DNA from: Vibrio taketomensis | GTDB lineage: Bacteria > Pseudomonadota > Gammaproteobacteria > Enterobacterales > Vibrionaceae | Direction of reading: 5' to 3' | Length of the DNA: 64,000 bases | NCBI RefSeq assembly: GCF_009938165.1 | Contig: NZ_AP019650.1 | Span: forward strand, 1,240,001-1,304,000 | Shown: positions 9,274-18,962 of the stretch, piece by piece | Position numbering within the stretch: the stretch's first letter is position 1 | How the letters are laid out: every line of letters starts with the position of its first letter | Translations under genes and position numbers: made by a program | The notes under the pieces: model-generated | Told to the model about the DNA's origin: nothing | The model's input: only the letters and a program-made list of their open reading frames with translations | The model's database searches: none

Positions 9274-9296
9274 AAGGTGCGATTTGCTCGCACCTT
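9274..9296. repeat. Intra-operon hairpin between aldolase and kinase genes
   Basis: Perfect 9-bp stem AAGGTGCGA / TCGCACCTT with a 5-nt loop, in the 178-base gap between the aldolase and kinase genes. On the transcribed minus strand no T-run follows, so it looks like an mRNA processing or stability element or a partial terminator. Confidence 0.5.
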
Positions 9297-9423
9297 TTCA
9301 CCCGTACAACTTAAAGTCACTCAATAGCGGCGTTGAACAATCGTTTGGTATCATTCAGCGATACCGTAAGATTGCAGAGAGCCTACGCCGCAGCAACTTG
9401 AACCGTTGTGAGGATTTTTATTA

Positions 9424-10131
9424 TTAGTAATCAAGTTCAGCAAACAGTTCTGGGTTCGCTTCTAGCTGTTCTAGCACTTCTTGAGCGGTCTTTAAGCTCA
9501 AACCAAAACGACGTACACCCACTGAATAAAGTTGTTTCACAAGCTCAAGAGAACGAATACCACCTGAAGCTTTCACTTGCGTTGCTCGACCGTTGATTTG
9601 GTCAACAATCATTGCGCAGTTTTCAACCGTTGCACCTGTTGCCGTCCAGCCTGTCGCGGTCTTCACCCAAGACATGCCTGCATTGACCGCAAGCTCAGTC
9701 ACTTTGCGAATTTGCTCTTCATTTAGGTAATGCGTTTCTAGAATGGTTTTGATTGGCGTTGGGTAAGCGGCTTTTACCGCGGCATTCAGCTCTTGTTCTA
9801 CGTAATCGTAATCGCCAGATAATACACGACCTACGTTACATACCATGTCAATTTCGCTCGCACCATTGGCAATAGTTTGATGGATCTCAGCAATTTTAGT
9901 GCTCGTCGCTACGCCACCAGAAGGGTAACCAATTGGCGCACCAATTAGCACTTCAGGGTAGCCGACTAATTCTTCACGTAGCATTGGTACCCAGTTTGGT
10001 AGCACGTGTAGAGAGATGATGTTGTATTTCTTAGCAAGATCAGCACACGCGATAATGTCTGACTTAGTGTTTTGTGCTTGAACTGCACTCAAATCGATCA
10101 TTCTTGCTAGATTGCGGCAAACGTTGTTCAT
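9424..10131 (-). CDS. DeoC-type (deoxyribose-phosphate) aldolase
   Basis: 235 aa, the usual length. The Schiff-base lysine is in WVKTATGWTATGAT (about residue 152) and the second lysine in QVKASGGIRSLE (about 187), matching the paired lysines of class I DeoC aldolases. GGAAAATTCCA precedes ATG 10131. Known DeoC enzymes split deoxyribose-5-phosphate into glyceraldehyde-3-phosphate and acetaldehyde. Here the neighbouring kinase is FGGY and no nucleoside phosphorylase is present, so the true substrate may be another deoxy- or ketosugar phosphate. A CRP-like palindrome lies about 123 bases upstream. Confidence 0.85.
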   Translation of the reverse strand: MNNVCRNLARMIDLSAVQAQNTKSDIIACADLAKKYNIISLHVLPNWVPMLREELVGYPEVLIGAPIGYPSGGVATSTKIAEIHQTIANGASEIDMVCNVGRVLSGDYDYVEQELNAAVKAAYPTPIKTILETHYLNEEQIRKVTELAVNAGMSWVKTATGWTATGATVENCAMIVDQINGRATQVKASGGIRSLELVKQLYSVGVRRFGLSLKTAQEVLEQLEANPELFAELDY

Positions 10132-10253
10132 TGGAATTTTCCTGTCATGTTTTAACTGATGGAGCCATTACAATCGATTCCAACTTGCGATAAAACCGAC
10201 GAAAATATCCTTCGTGATGATGTCGCAGAAACACCGTTTAGATTGCACACTTA

Positions 10254-10269
10254 AGTGATCTTGATCACT
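10254..10269. promoter_or_regulatory. CRP-like palindrome upstream of the aldolase/kinase operon
   Basis: AGTGATC-TT-GATCACT is a perfect 16-base palindrome close to the CRP consensus core GTGATCT-AGATCAC. It lies in the 250-base gap upstream of the aldolase gene and suggests carbon catabolite control. Confidence 0.55.
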
Positions 10270-10339
10270 CAGATTTTTGATATCCAATTTCTAAAACAGA
10301 AAAGCGAAAGAAAAACGCCCTAAATAACACCAAAACGAA

Positions 10340-10366
10340 AAAGACCGCCTAATTTAGCGGCCTTTT
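10340..10366 (-). terminator. Terminator of the aldo/keto reductase gene
   Basis: On the minus strand an AGGCCGC / GGCGGTCT stem (one G-U pair) is followed by TTTTT, 20 bases after the reductase stop codon. The aldolase operon therefore needs its own promoter. Confidence 0.65.
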
Positions 10367-10383
10367 CACCATGATGCTGGGCG

Positions 10384-11367
10384 TTAATCAAGATTCCATT
10401 TTGTAACGATCGATTCCGCGCGAGTCAGTAGCTCTGAAGAACAGGCCGAATCAACAAAAGCGGCATTCTCACGCACTTGCTGTTCGGTGAAGGCACCGGC
10501 AATGATAGAGCCAATTTCTTGTTGCTCCACCAACCAATGCAGCGCCAAGTGTGCTAGAGGAATATTCGCCTCTTTTGCCAGCGCTTTCAGCTCTTCAACA
10601 CAATAGAAATAAGGCTCAAACGCCGGACCATTAAGCTTTGGATTCGCTGCACGCGAGTCATTTTTGTCCCAGTTCCCCTCAAGCTTAAGTGACCCCACCA
10701 ACAAGCCTTGCATTAATGGCGAGTACGGGAGGTACTTGATGTCGTGTTCGCGGCAAAATGGCAGCGCTTCATCTCGAGCTCGATATTCAAGAGGAATATT
10801 GTGGTAAGAGGTCGGATTCTGCTCTAACAAGTTGTACAACCCTTGGAACGTTGCCACCTCAACATATTGCTGCATTTCGCGCGTCATCTCTAATGAATAG
10901 TTCGAGACGCCAATATGGCGAATTTTTCCCGCTTGTTTTAACTCTGCTAATGCCAGGGCGGTTTCCTCAATCGAGGTGTTTGGATCTGGCCAATGCACTT
11001 GGTATAAGTCGATATAATCGGTACCCAAACGCGTCAGCGAGTCATCGACTTCCTTGATAATACTGGCTTTGGTTAAGTTATTTTGTGCAGGACGACTGAG
11101 ATCGTTCGCATCCCATAGTAAGCCACATTTGGTCGCGATATTAATGGCATCACGCTTTTCACCCTTAAGTGCTTTTCCCAGTACTTTCTCGGCGTTACCA
11201 AAGCCATAGATTGGCGCAATATCGAAAAAGTTAATCCCAACGTTAATCGCCTCTTTGATGGTGCGAATAGATTGTTCGTCGGTCACATTGTTCCAAGTAC
11301 CACCAATTGCCCAGCAGCCAAACCCCATTACTGAAGCGTTTAAATCTTTAATGCTTTTGTATTTCAT
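10384..11367 (-). CDS. Aldo/keto reductase
   Basis: 327 aa TIM-barrel oxidoreductase. The catalytic tetrad is visible: Asp and Tyr in FFDIAPIYGFG, Lys in IATKCG, His in LYQVHWPDP. The C-terminal LAHLALHWLVEQ and GSIIAGAFTEQQV segments form the NADP(H) site. It is transcribed divergently from the FucP-type permease across a 350-base regulatory region with a perfect palindrome, and probably oxidises or reduces the transported sugar or a cleavage aldehyde. GGGTGAAAACAA precedes ATG 11367. The substrate is unknown. Confidence 0.85.
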   Translation of the reverse strand: MKYKSIKDLNASVMGFGCWAIGGTWNNVTDEQSIRTIKEAINVGINFFDIAPIYGFGNAEKVLGKALKGEKRDAINIATKCGLLWDANDLSRPAQNNLTKASIIKEVDDSLTRLGTDYIDLYQVHWPDPNTSIEETALALAELKQAGKIRHIGVSNYSLEMTREMQQYVEVATFQGLYNLLEQNPTSYHNIPLEYRARDEALPFCREHDIKYLPYSPLMQGLLVGSLKLEGNWDKNDSRAANPKLNGPAFEPYFYCVEELKALAKEANIPLAHLALHWLVEQQEIGSIIAGAFTEQQVRENAAFVDSACSSELLTRAESIVTKWNLD

Positions 11368-11713
11368 TTGTTTTCACCCGAGTGCTTTGTTTGTCATACC
11401 GCGACGTTAAAGTCATCCAGTGCAAATAAAATGGGTCAAAATAGACAAATTGATGGCTATCACAGGGGATGAGGTTCGCGCTTAAACAAAGTGATTTTTG
11501 TCACTTTGTTTTCTCTTTTTTTCGGATTAAATACGTTTTCATGCTGTTTTCGGCACCAAAAGCACTGAAAATGTAAAATTTAGGATCAAAATCACATTTG
11601 ATTTTTTTGGATTACTTTTGGATAACACCGGTCACGTTCATTATTGACTCGAGTTTCTTTGCGTTCGCTTGTTCAAAAATCACAAAACAACATCACTTAA
11701 TAAAGGGTTGAAT
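11368..11713. promoter_or_regulatory. Divergent regulatory region between aldo/keto reductase and permease genes
   Basis: 346 bases without a gene. It contains the 26-base palindrome at 11485-11510 and AT-rich stretches. A TTG-initiated in-frame extension of the permease from 11669 was not accepted because ATG 11714 has a clear ribosome binding site (AAAGGG). Confidence 0.6.
11485..11510. promoter_or_regulatory. Perfect 10-bp inverted repeat, CRP-like operator
   Basis: AACAAAGTGA-N6-TCACTTTGTT: both 10-base arms match perfectly. The core GTGA-N6-TCAC fits the CRP half-site spacing; the longer symmetric arms could also bind the cluster's DeoR-type repressor. Confidence 0.6.
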
Positions 11714-13054
11714 ATGGCATCTGTTTCGATAAACAACACATCGTCGAATGACGTTGAAAACGTTGCAGCTGAGTTAGACACCAGCTGTTACCTTCCGAAA
11801 ACACCTTGGGTAAAATTCATTTTAGTTTGTCTTGTATTCTCTGTATGGGGCATTGCGGCGAGCTTGAATGACGTTTTGATTCCTCAATTCCGTAAGGGCT
11901 TTGAACTGTCTGATACGCAATCAGCTCTTGTGCAATCCGTGTTCTTCTTTGGTTACTTTGCATTTGCACTGCCAGCCGCAACCGTCGTAAAAAAATACTC
12001 ATACAAAACCGCTATCGTTGTGGGCTTAAGCCTCTACGCATTGGGCTGTTTCATGTTTATTCCAGCAGCAAACATGATGACTTACGCTGCATTCCTAGGT
12101 TGTTTGCTGGTTATCTCTTCTGGTTTAGCGTTCCTAGAAACCTCTTGTAATACCTACTCTACGCTAATGGGCAACATTGATACTTCTACCCAGCGTCTTA
12201 ACTTTTCACAAGTGTTCAACTCTGTTGGTGTCTTCCTAGGTATCTTTATCGGTCAGCAACTGGTATTCAGTGAGTCTGATGCATCACACGAAGAACTATT
12301 GGCAATGGCACCTGAAGCGGCTGATGCGATTCGTGCTGAAATGGTTGGCCAAGTGGTGTCGCCATACATCTACATGGGTATTTTCCTACTGATTTTGGCA
12401 GCTGTTTTCGCATTCCTTAAATTCCCTGCATGTCGCCCTGCGGAAGCTGCGACCAAAGAAGAAGAGAAAGTTGACGTTAAAGCCTCTATTGCGCGCCTAT
12501 TCCAAATCCCTCACTTCCGTAAAGGCTTGATGACTCAGTTCCTATACGTAGGTGCACAAGTTGGTATCTGGTCGTTCACTATTCGTTTTGCACAAATGAT
12601 CTACCAAGGTATGACGGAACACGCGGCGGCAAACTACCTGATGGCTGGTCTTGTGATCTATGCGGTGGGTAAAGCAATTGCAACGGCAATGATGAAACGC
12701 ATCGAGCCATCTAAGCTACTTGGCATCTACGGTATCATTAACTTCTCTTTGATTACCTTCGCTGCGCTAAACCCATCTGAGTTGTCATTGTTTGCCGTGA
12801 TCGCTTCTAACTTGTTCATGTCACCAATGTTCCCGACAACTTACGGTCTATGTGTAAAAGGCTTGGGTAAAGACACCTCATTCGCAGGTTCGCTAGTTGT
12901 TATGACTATCGGTGGTGGTGCTGTCGTTCCACCTCTAATGGGTATGATGTCTGACGCTCTAGGCGGCAACATGCAGCTAGCGTTTATCCTACCGGCACTA
13001 TGTTTTGCTTACATTGGTTACTACGGTCTGTACTGCAATAAACGTGGTCTGTAA
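11714..13054 (+). CDS. FucP-type MFS sugar:H+ symporter
   Basis: 446 aa from ATG 11714, preceded by AAAGGG. About 12 membrane segments; the segment FSVWGIAASLNDVLIPQF and the following FFFGYFAFALPAA are typical of the fucose permease (FucP) subfamily of MFS transporters. It imports a sugar by proton symport across the inner membrane. It is divergent from the aldo/keto reductase and is the only transporter of the kinase/aldolase cluster, so it presumably brings in that pathway's substrate. FucP homologs transport L-fucose but also deoxyribose and other sugars. Confidence 0.85.
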   Translation: MASVSINNTSSNDVENVAAELDTSCYLPKTPWVKFILVCLVFSVWGIAASLNDVLIPQFRKGFELSDTQSALVQSVFFFGYFAFALPAATVVKKYSYKTAIVVGLSLYALGCFMFIPAANMMTYAAFLGCLLVISSGLAFLETSCNTYSTLMGNIDTSTQRLNFSQVFNSVGVFLGIFIGQQLVFSESDASHEELLAMAPEAADAIRAEMVGQVVSPYIYMGIFLLILAAVFAFLKFPACRPAEAATKEEEKVDVKASIARLFQIPHFRKGLMTQFLYVGAQVGIWSFTIRFAQMIYQGMTEHAAANYLMAGLVIYAVGKAIATAMMKRIEPSKLLGIYGIINFSLITFAALNPSELSLFAVIASNLFMSPMFPTTYGLCVKGLGKDTSFAGSLVVMTIGGGAVVPPLMGMMSDALGGNMQLAFILPALCFAYIGYYGLYCNKRGL

Positions 13055-13100
13055 GACAAAGTGATTCCTTAAGCTAAACGCCCCCAAACTTTAGCTCCTC

Positions 13101-13135
13101 AATCCTGCCTTTGATGCAAAGGCAGGATTTTTTCG
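13101..13135 (+). terminator. Terminator of the permease gene
   Basis: Perfect 13-bp stem AATCCTGCCTTTG / CAAAGGCAGGATT with a 3-nt loop, followed by TTTTT. Confidence 0.9.
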
Positions 13136-13306
13136 TTTTTACGACAAATAATCTCTCACTTCCTCCTTGTGTTCATATGGATAAGGCCAAGTTTGAATGC
13201 TAGGCTATTGGTGAAATCATCGACTTATGTGATGCCTTTAAGCGCCTTAGAACATGAGTAGGTGAACCCACATCACTAAAGAGGGATAACTCGCGTCAAA
13301 CATCGT

Positions 13307-14325
13307 ATGGATTGCTACCCCAACAAAGTAAAACACTCAACAAAGCTGCCGATCTGGCTGACGATATTTTTGACTACTGCGAGTGTCACGAAACAAGTTC
13401 GTGCGGATGATTTAGATAGCGCCATCCAAAACATTCTTCAACAGCGCTTCGCCGCTGGTATTTTATTATCGGTTCTGATGCGGTTGAATTTGGTATTGGT
13501 AGTTTTGACCCAAATGAAATTTTTAATACCGATATCGATATCATCGGTAACGAACAATCTCTCGAAGAACGAAAAAGTAAATCCATCTATATCCTTCCTT
13601 TCAACAAAGAGTTTTCCATTCAAAATAGCGATAATAAACATAAACTCATGATGAAAGCTTACGCGATCTCTTCTGATATCGACGTAACACTTTTGAGCGA
13701 AGAATTACCCAAAGATGCTCTCAAAGAAACCACCATCGGACTCGCCCTCGGCTATGGGTATGTCTATAGCGTTAGCGAGCAGTTTTCGATTACTCCTCAA
13801 ATCTCCACCCACCTGATGTATTACGAAAACGATTTTAAGCCCAATAGCGATGTCTCGCGCTTAATCGAATTCTTTCTCGATGATCGTGTATTCAATGTTT
13901 CTGCGTGGGCCAATGTCTATGAGCCCAGCCTGAGTTTTAATTATCGGCAGGAAACAAACTGGGGACGCTGGGATTTAAAATCGAAATGGACCTATTTCTA
14001 CGGATATACATGGGGCGATGCCAACAATGGCAATATTGGTAACCCTGAAGGTGCGTATGTGACCAATGAAATCACCGGTTACTTTGACATACTTGCTCAA
14101 AAACAAACGCTCTTTTTAGGCACCAAACGGGTCGATCTCTCATCAACACTCAATGATGAACTCGATACCAGTCATTATTACGAAATATCTTTTGGTTGGC
14201 TTATCAACCGCCCGACAAAGTGGCAATGGTTGGACAATATAGGTATTGGTATCAATTTGAATATCGATTCATCAATCAATGGGGGAAGCATTTCCCTTTA
14301 TACAATAAAATATAGTGAAACATAA
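13307..14325 (+). pseudogene. Outer-membrane beta-barrel protein, one frameshift
   Basis: Two overlapping frames form one protein: the N-terminal part (to about 13460, ending DDLDSAIQNILQQRFAAG) continues in the other frame as FIIGSDAVEFGIGSFDPNEIF and runs on to 14325. It has an N-terminal hydrophobic signal-like segment and then alternating, aromatic-rich beta-strand sequence (for example GLALGYGYVYSVSEQFSITPQ). The C-terminus does not end in the usual aromatic residue. It may belong to the solitary outer-membrane autotransporter-like barrel family of vibrios, but this was not confirmed. The shift near 13460 is either a real mutation or a base-call error. Confidence 0.55.
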
Positions 14326-14330
14326 AGGTA

Positions 14331-14352
14331 AGGGAGACATCTCTGTCTCCCT
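14331..14352. terminator. Convergent terminator hairpin
   Basis: Perfect 9-bp stem AGGGAGACA / TGTCTCCCT with a TCTC loop, between the barrel gene (+) and the mannosidase gene (-). Confidence 0.6.
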
Positions 14353-14363
14353 CTCTATTTCAC

Positions 14364-16738
14364 CTACTGCATCAAATGGTAGACGCGTAAACTGCTTGCC
14401 ATTGCTTGCACATCCTCACCCAAGAACTCGATTGTCTTAGCTTGGTTGGCCAGCAAGGTCACGCTTGAATCACTAAAGCGGCCATCGCTGTCACATTCTA
14501 AATGTACGAAGAATGCTGGCTTATCGGCGGTCAATGTGATTTGATTGCCCTCAATACTCACCTCTATATTCGCTTTTTGCATTGGTAGAGATTTCAGTTC
14601 ATGAGTCGCAAACCACGTATTGCTGAAGGTCTCATTACCCACTTGAGCCGTGACATGGAAAAAGCCCGATTTTAGCGCCGCTTGATCGATGCCATCTTCT
14701 AATTGCCACACAACGGTATTGCTGTCATTCGCGACAGTTTGCTCTATGTGCCAGCTTTGCTGCACTTCACCAGACCAATTAACCCATTGCAAACAAGCAC
14801 TCACACATGTCGCGTCTTTGCCATCATTAAGTAAATGCAGGCTTAGCTTTCCGGTATGCTCTGAAAACACCAGATACTGCGGCGCAAAAAAGCGTTTCAC
14901 ATGGTAATGCAATTGCTTCCAACGTCCGCTGTATTCCAAGCTCGACCAAGAGCTGACCGGCCAAGTGTCATTGAGCTGCCAGTACAACATGCCACGACAA
15001 AGCGGTGAAATCGCTCGCCAATGGTCACACGCGGTTTTGATCGCCATCGCTTGCTGTACTTGACTGAGATACAGCATGTGCTCAAAGCCCGATGGGAAGC
15101 GGAAATAGCGGGTAAACATTTCAGTGATAATGCTATTGCCACGCGGGTTCTTCTGATGCTGCTCAAACGTTGGCGACGTGACATTCCAATCTTGCTCAGG
15201 CACGAAGGTTTTGGTTTCAGCAAATGATGGCCACGATTGGAAGCCAAATTCTGAACAAAAACGGGGATTGATATCAAGATAAGCATTGAAGGATTTGCCA
15301 GAATGCCAAACATCAAAAATGCATATCACCCTTGCTATCATCATGCCATGCATCACCAAAATCCAACTCGCCGTTACATGGAGAACTTGAAGCGGCGTGA
15401 ATCGTCTTGCTGCGCGATAACTTGTTCGATCATACGATTTAGGCGATCGTAGTTAACCGTATATTTGACTTTGTTGTGCTTAGATTCGTCATACCAACCA
15501 ATGGCACCAATTACTTCATTGTCACCACACCACAACGCAATCGATGGATGCTCTTTTAAGCGTGGAATTTGAAAGCGCAGCTCATGCTCCACTTCTTTAA
15601 GAAACGCGTCATTTGACGGGTAGAGCGAGCAAGCAAACATCATATCTTGCCAAACCAGCAGACCCAGTTCGTCACAAAGATTGTAGAAGGTGTCACTTTC
15701 ATACTGCCGCCTCCCCACACACGAATCATATTCATGTTGGCATCAACCGCACAGGCGATTGCGGTAACGCTGTTCACTCTACTTGGCATAGCATCGACAG
15801 GAATCAGTTTGCTCCTTTGGCGTTGATTGGCACACCATTAACCACAAACTCCATTGCCGAACCAATGTCATCCGCTTGAGTATTAAGACTGAGCTGGCGT
15901 AAACCTATCTTGCGAGTCAATTGCTGCTCGCCACAACTCACAGAATCGAATAAAGGTGTGCTTCGCCATAACCAGCCGGCCACCAGCGCAAAGGCTCTTG
16001 AATATCAAACTCAAACAATAGTAGCCACTCACTTCCGCTTCAATAACGTGGGCTCATCGGCAAGTTCTACCGTGACCAACTGAGGGCTATCCACCTCAAT
16101 TTCAACCACAATTTGCACCACCACGCTGCCGTCATCTTGCCACACTTGTTCGGTTGAGAAGTTTTTAAGCCATAGATCATCAATGACATCGACCTTCATC
16201 GGATCGTATATGCCTGACACCATCAAACAAATACCCCAATCCCAACCCGAATGACATTGAGTTTTGCGAATCAAATTCATGTGGGGGATTTGGTTATTAC
16301 CCATTGCAGAAGGAATAGCAAATGGCAGCTTTTTCGCGCGCTCTAAGCCCGCTAAATCAACTCGATCAAAGTGGATTTCAATCGTGTTGGAACCCAATGT
16401 TAAGAATGATTTTATGTCCAATCGATACTGATCGAACATATTGCCGCAGTTCAGTACTTGCTCACCGTTTGTAGAACGTCGCCAGTGTATCGACGCGAGT
16501 TAACGTCAACATAATTTGTTTGGCATTTAACGTGCGCATCAACTTCAAACTGGCGTGAAAGGTGCCATTCACTCTTCTATCCAGCGAGTCTGTTTTTCAT
16601 TATCGGCAAAGTAGGGTTGGGGATTAAATCTGCCTCCAGCAACGCTGTGACGTTATCTCCGGAAGTGACATAGGAATATTGATATCAGGGCGCTGTGGCA
16701 AGTGGCTACCACATTCCATTAAGTTCGAGGTAAGCCAT
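14364..16738 (-). pseudogene. Beta-mannosidase (glycoside hydrolase family 2), multiple frameshifts
   Basis: The gene can be followed through several frames. ATG 16738 begins MAYLELNGMW, the GH2 N-terminal beta-sandwich start. 16029-16439 continues the sandwich domain with HSGWDWG. 15374-15718 holds the start of the TIM barrel (YNLCDELGLLVWQDMMFACSLYP, then WCGDNEVI with the acid/base-type NE motif). 14364-15359 holds the rest, including ITEMFTRYFRFP and GMLYWQLNDTWPV. Total span of about 790 codons fits the family. At least four shifts break it. It would release mannose from beta-mannosides in the cytoplasm; an alpha-mannosidase operon lies 15 kb away. Confidence 0.8.
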
Positions 16739-16901
16739 TGGGTAAGACCTTTATTAGAATAAATTAGCTAAAACTCAATGTAATCTTGAGACTCAAGAGT
16801 AGAAATAAGATAAATGTCATTTGCATAAAATATGCGGTGCATTTCACAGAAGATTAAGGAGGCCGCCTATTCCCCCGCTTTGTCTCGGCCAGATAGCAAA
16901 A

Positions 16902-16930
16902 CGCCCAAAGTGAATCACTTTGGGCGCGGG
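16902..16930 (-). terminator. Terminator of the VC0807-family gene
   Basis: Perfect 11-bp stem CGCCCAAAGTG / CACTTTGGGCG, followed on the minus strand by TTTT; about 45 bases after the stop codon at 16973. Confidence 0.8.
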
Positions 16931-16972
16931 TAATTAAATTGGCATTCACTTTAATAAGTGCAATAAACCATA

Positions 16973-17662
16973 CTATTTGAGATGGAAAATTTGCTCCGTC
17001 TCTAGTGAAGTCATGGCACGAATTTGACGCCATACGTAGTAGAAAATACCTAACATCATAATCATGCTTGGAATCGCAATCATAGGGTAGCTGTATAGCG
17101 TAAGCTTACCGAGCTCTTCGTTAAAAGCGGCAGTGCCTGCTGGGCTAGTCACAATCCAAGTCGCTAGGAAGTAGTTCATCGCCGAAGAAAAAGCGAAAGT
17201 ACTGGCAAACATGTAGTTCGATGACATTAGACAACGATCGAACGCTTCTGACTTACCACTTTCTTTTAGGCGCTCAGTGATAAGCGCTAAATTCAGAACC
17301 GTATCGTTAAGAATCATCTTCTGCATCAATGGGTAGCGAGTAAACGTTGAGCCTAATACCGCTAAACCAATTAAACCGGGATCAACGCTTCTTTAAGTGC
17401 TAACCAACGGGTATCTAATTCTAACAGGCCAATACCACCGGTTAGTAACACTAACGAAACCCAGTATGGCGATAAAGTTAACCTTCTTGCTGCGGATAAG
17501 GTCCATACCACCGTAAACAACAGGAAAAAGCAGCGCAACCACCAAGGCCATTGCAGTACCAAGGTGTTCTTCGCCACTGAACTTCATCAAGATAAATGAT
17601 GGGATAAAGACGTTAAACAAGATTTCGAATAGAGTTCGACTTTTGGTTGTCGTGTTATTCAT
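16973..17662 (-). pseudogene. VC0807-family integral membrane protein, frameshifted
   Basis: Three frames combine: 17662 to about 17440 (RTLFEILFNVFIPSFILMKF, FPVVYGGMDLIRSKKVNF), a middle piece (VSLVLLTGGIGLLELDTRW, about 17375-17470) and 17329-16973 (membrane segments, YSYPMIAIPSMIMMLGIFYY). The rebuilt protein of about 230 aa with 5-6 membrane segments matches the VC0807-type family. Its function is not known. Two shifts are needed. Confidence 0.7.
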
Positions 17663-17808
17663 AATTTTTGAACTAATTCTACTTTAAAGGCTGATAATAC
17701 ATTCCGTGACGAAGTGTTCATCGCTCTGCTTCAGATGTAAAGGATTAAAGCACGGAGTTTGTAACGACATATGATATCGATCGACATTCCACATCAAATC
17801 AAACCCAG

Positions 17809-18479
17809 CTAACCTAATTTCCCAATACTATTGAGATGCCCTACTTTTACGTAAATCAACGCCCCTTCATTCAATGTATAAGGACAATGTTGGCTAAGGT
17901 GAGGACTACGTATCCATGTGCCTTGAGGATAAGAACCATATTCATCATATAAAGACAGCACAAAATTTCTTCTCCGCCCCAATGCTGATGGCTTTTGAAC
18001 TGGGTATTAGGCGCCCAGCTAACGAGTGATATGTGCTCAGAGCCAAAGCTATGCAGCGGCATCACTTGCAAACCATTCACCAGCCCCTGTTGCCAACACT
18101 GGCTGTTGGTATCGATATTGACCCGTTGTTGGTCATGTTGATCAAACTGATGCAATTTGACAAAAATTACCGCTCCATGAGAGCCAATTCTTGGTGTATG
18201 AGAAGTGCCTATTGGGTTACGTATAGCTGCCTGCAGGATAGTCACCATGCTCATCAGAAAACACTCCTCTAAAACATAAAACTCTTCGCCGCCGCCATGG
18301 ATATGAGAAGAAAATTCGCTATGGGCTGATAACGTACCAATGATGTGGCGCGAAACCTCACTGCCGACCCTATCCAGCATCATGCGCGTCACGCCTGGCA
18401 TCGGAGAATTGACCCATTGATAATCACTAGGTCTAATTACCACTCGTTGGCTAAAATCTGCATTTATTAAGGTCTCCAT
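17809..18479 (-). pseudogene. ChrR-like double-cupin protein, frameshifted
   Basis: ATG 18479 (METLINADFSQRVV) starts a protein with two cupin modules of the anti-sigma ChrR C-terminal type: HIHGGGEEFYVLE, then (after a shift) GVFSDEHGDYPAGSY, back in frame RNPIGTSHTP, and FKSHQHWGGEEI, then (after another shift) YDEYGSYPQGTWIRSPH ending at a stop at 17809. The metal-binding His and Glu residues remain. Two shifts inside the first cupin compensate each other, which is hard to explain by decay and easy by base-call errors. No zinc-binding N-terminal anti-sigma domain or partner sigma factor is adjacent. Confidence 0.65.
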
Positions 18480-18962
18480 ACCCGCGTCTCCATCTTCATC
18501 ACATCTACATTGATTAGTGTTACTAGCAAACTCGCTCACAAACCTGCACAAAATTCAACTAAACACAATTTCATCTTTTCAATTCCATTCTTTCTAATCG
18601 GAATTCAAACTATGAAATCAGGCACCCAAACGTTTGCTATTTCTCATTAAATGATAAAAGCCCCAAAATTCATAATGATGCAAATATTGCCGTCAAAGCC
18701 CGTTATCAGGACAATGTATCCGATTATTTACAAAATGTTACATATTCCAAACTAAATATCGCTGAGATTTCATGATAGTTTCGCCGCGATCTTTAACGTT
18801 AAGGACTTATTAACAGTAAAGATCATTCTCGCTCTGGTGGTTCCCTTTGGTAATTAAAACTATCACGGGAAAACAAAACAATACGAACGACCAAGAGTTG
18901 AGCAAGGAGATCCCCATTCGTTCTATTACTGATTTTAATAGAACCTCATATATGGGAAAAAT
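18480..18962. promoter_or_regulatory. Intergenic region between cupin and AGCS symporter genes
   Basis: 480 AT-rich bases between divergent genes. The only clear structure is the hairpin TTCTATTA-N7-TAATAGAA at 18921-18943, about 20 bases before the symporter start, close enough to its ribosome binding site to affect translation. No other gene seen. Confidence 0.4.

Noticed and set aside
7752..10131. Assigning the kinase/aldolase pair firmly to deoxyribose catabolism
   Set aside because: The kinase is FGGY type, whereas known deoxyribokinase (DeoK) is PfkB type; no nucleoside phosphorylase genes are adjacent, so the substrate was left open.
17809..18479. Complete ChrR anti-sigma factor with partner sigma factor
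   Set aside because: Only the cupin part is present, no zinc-binding anti-sigma domain and no sigma-70 gene is adjacent.
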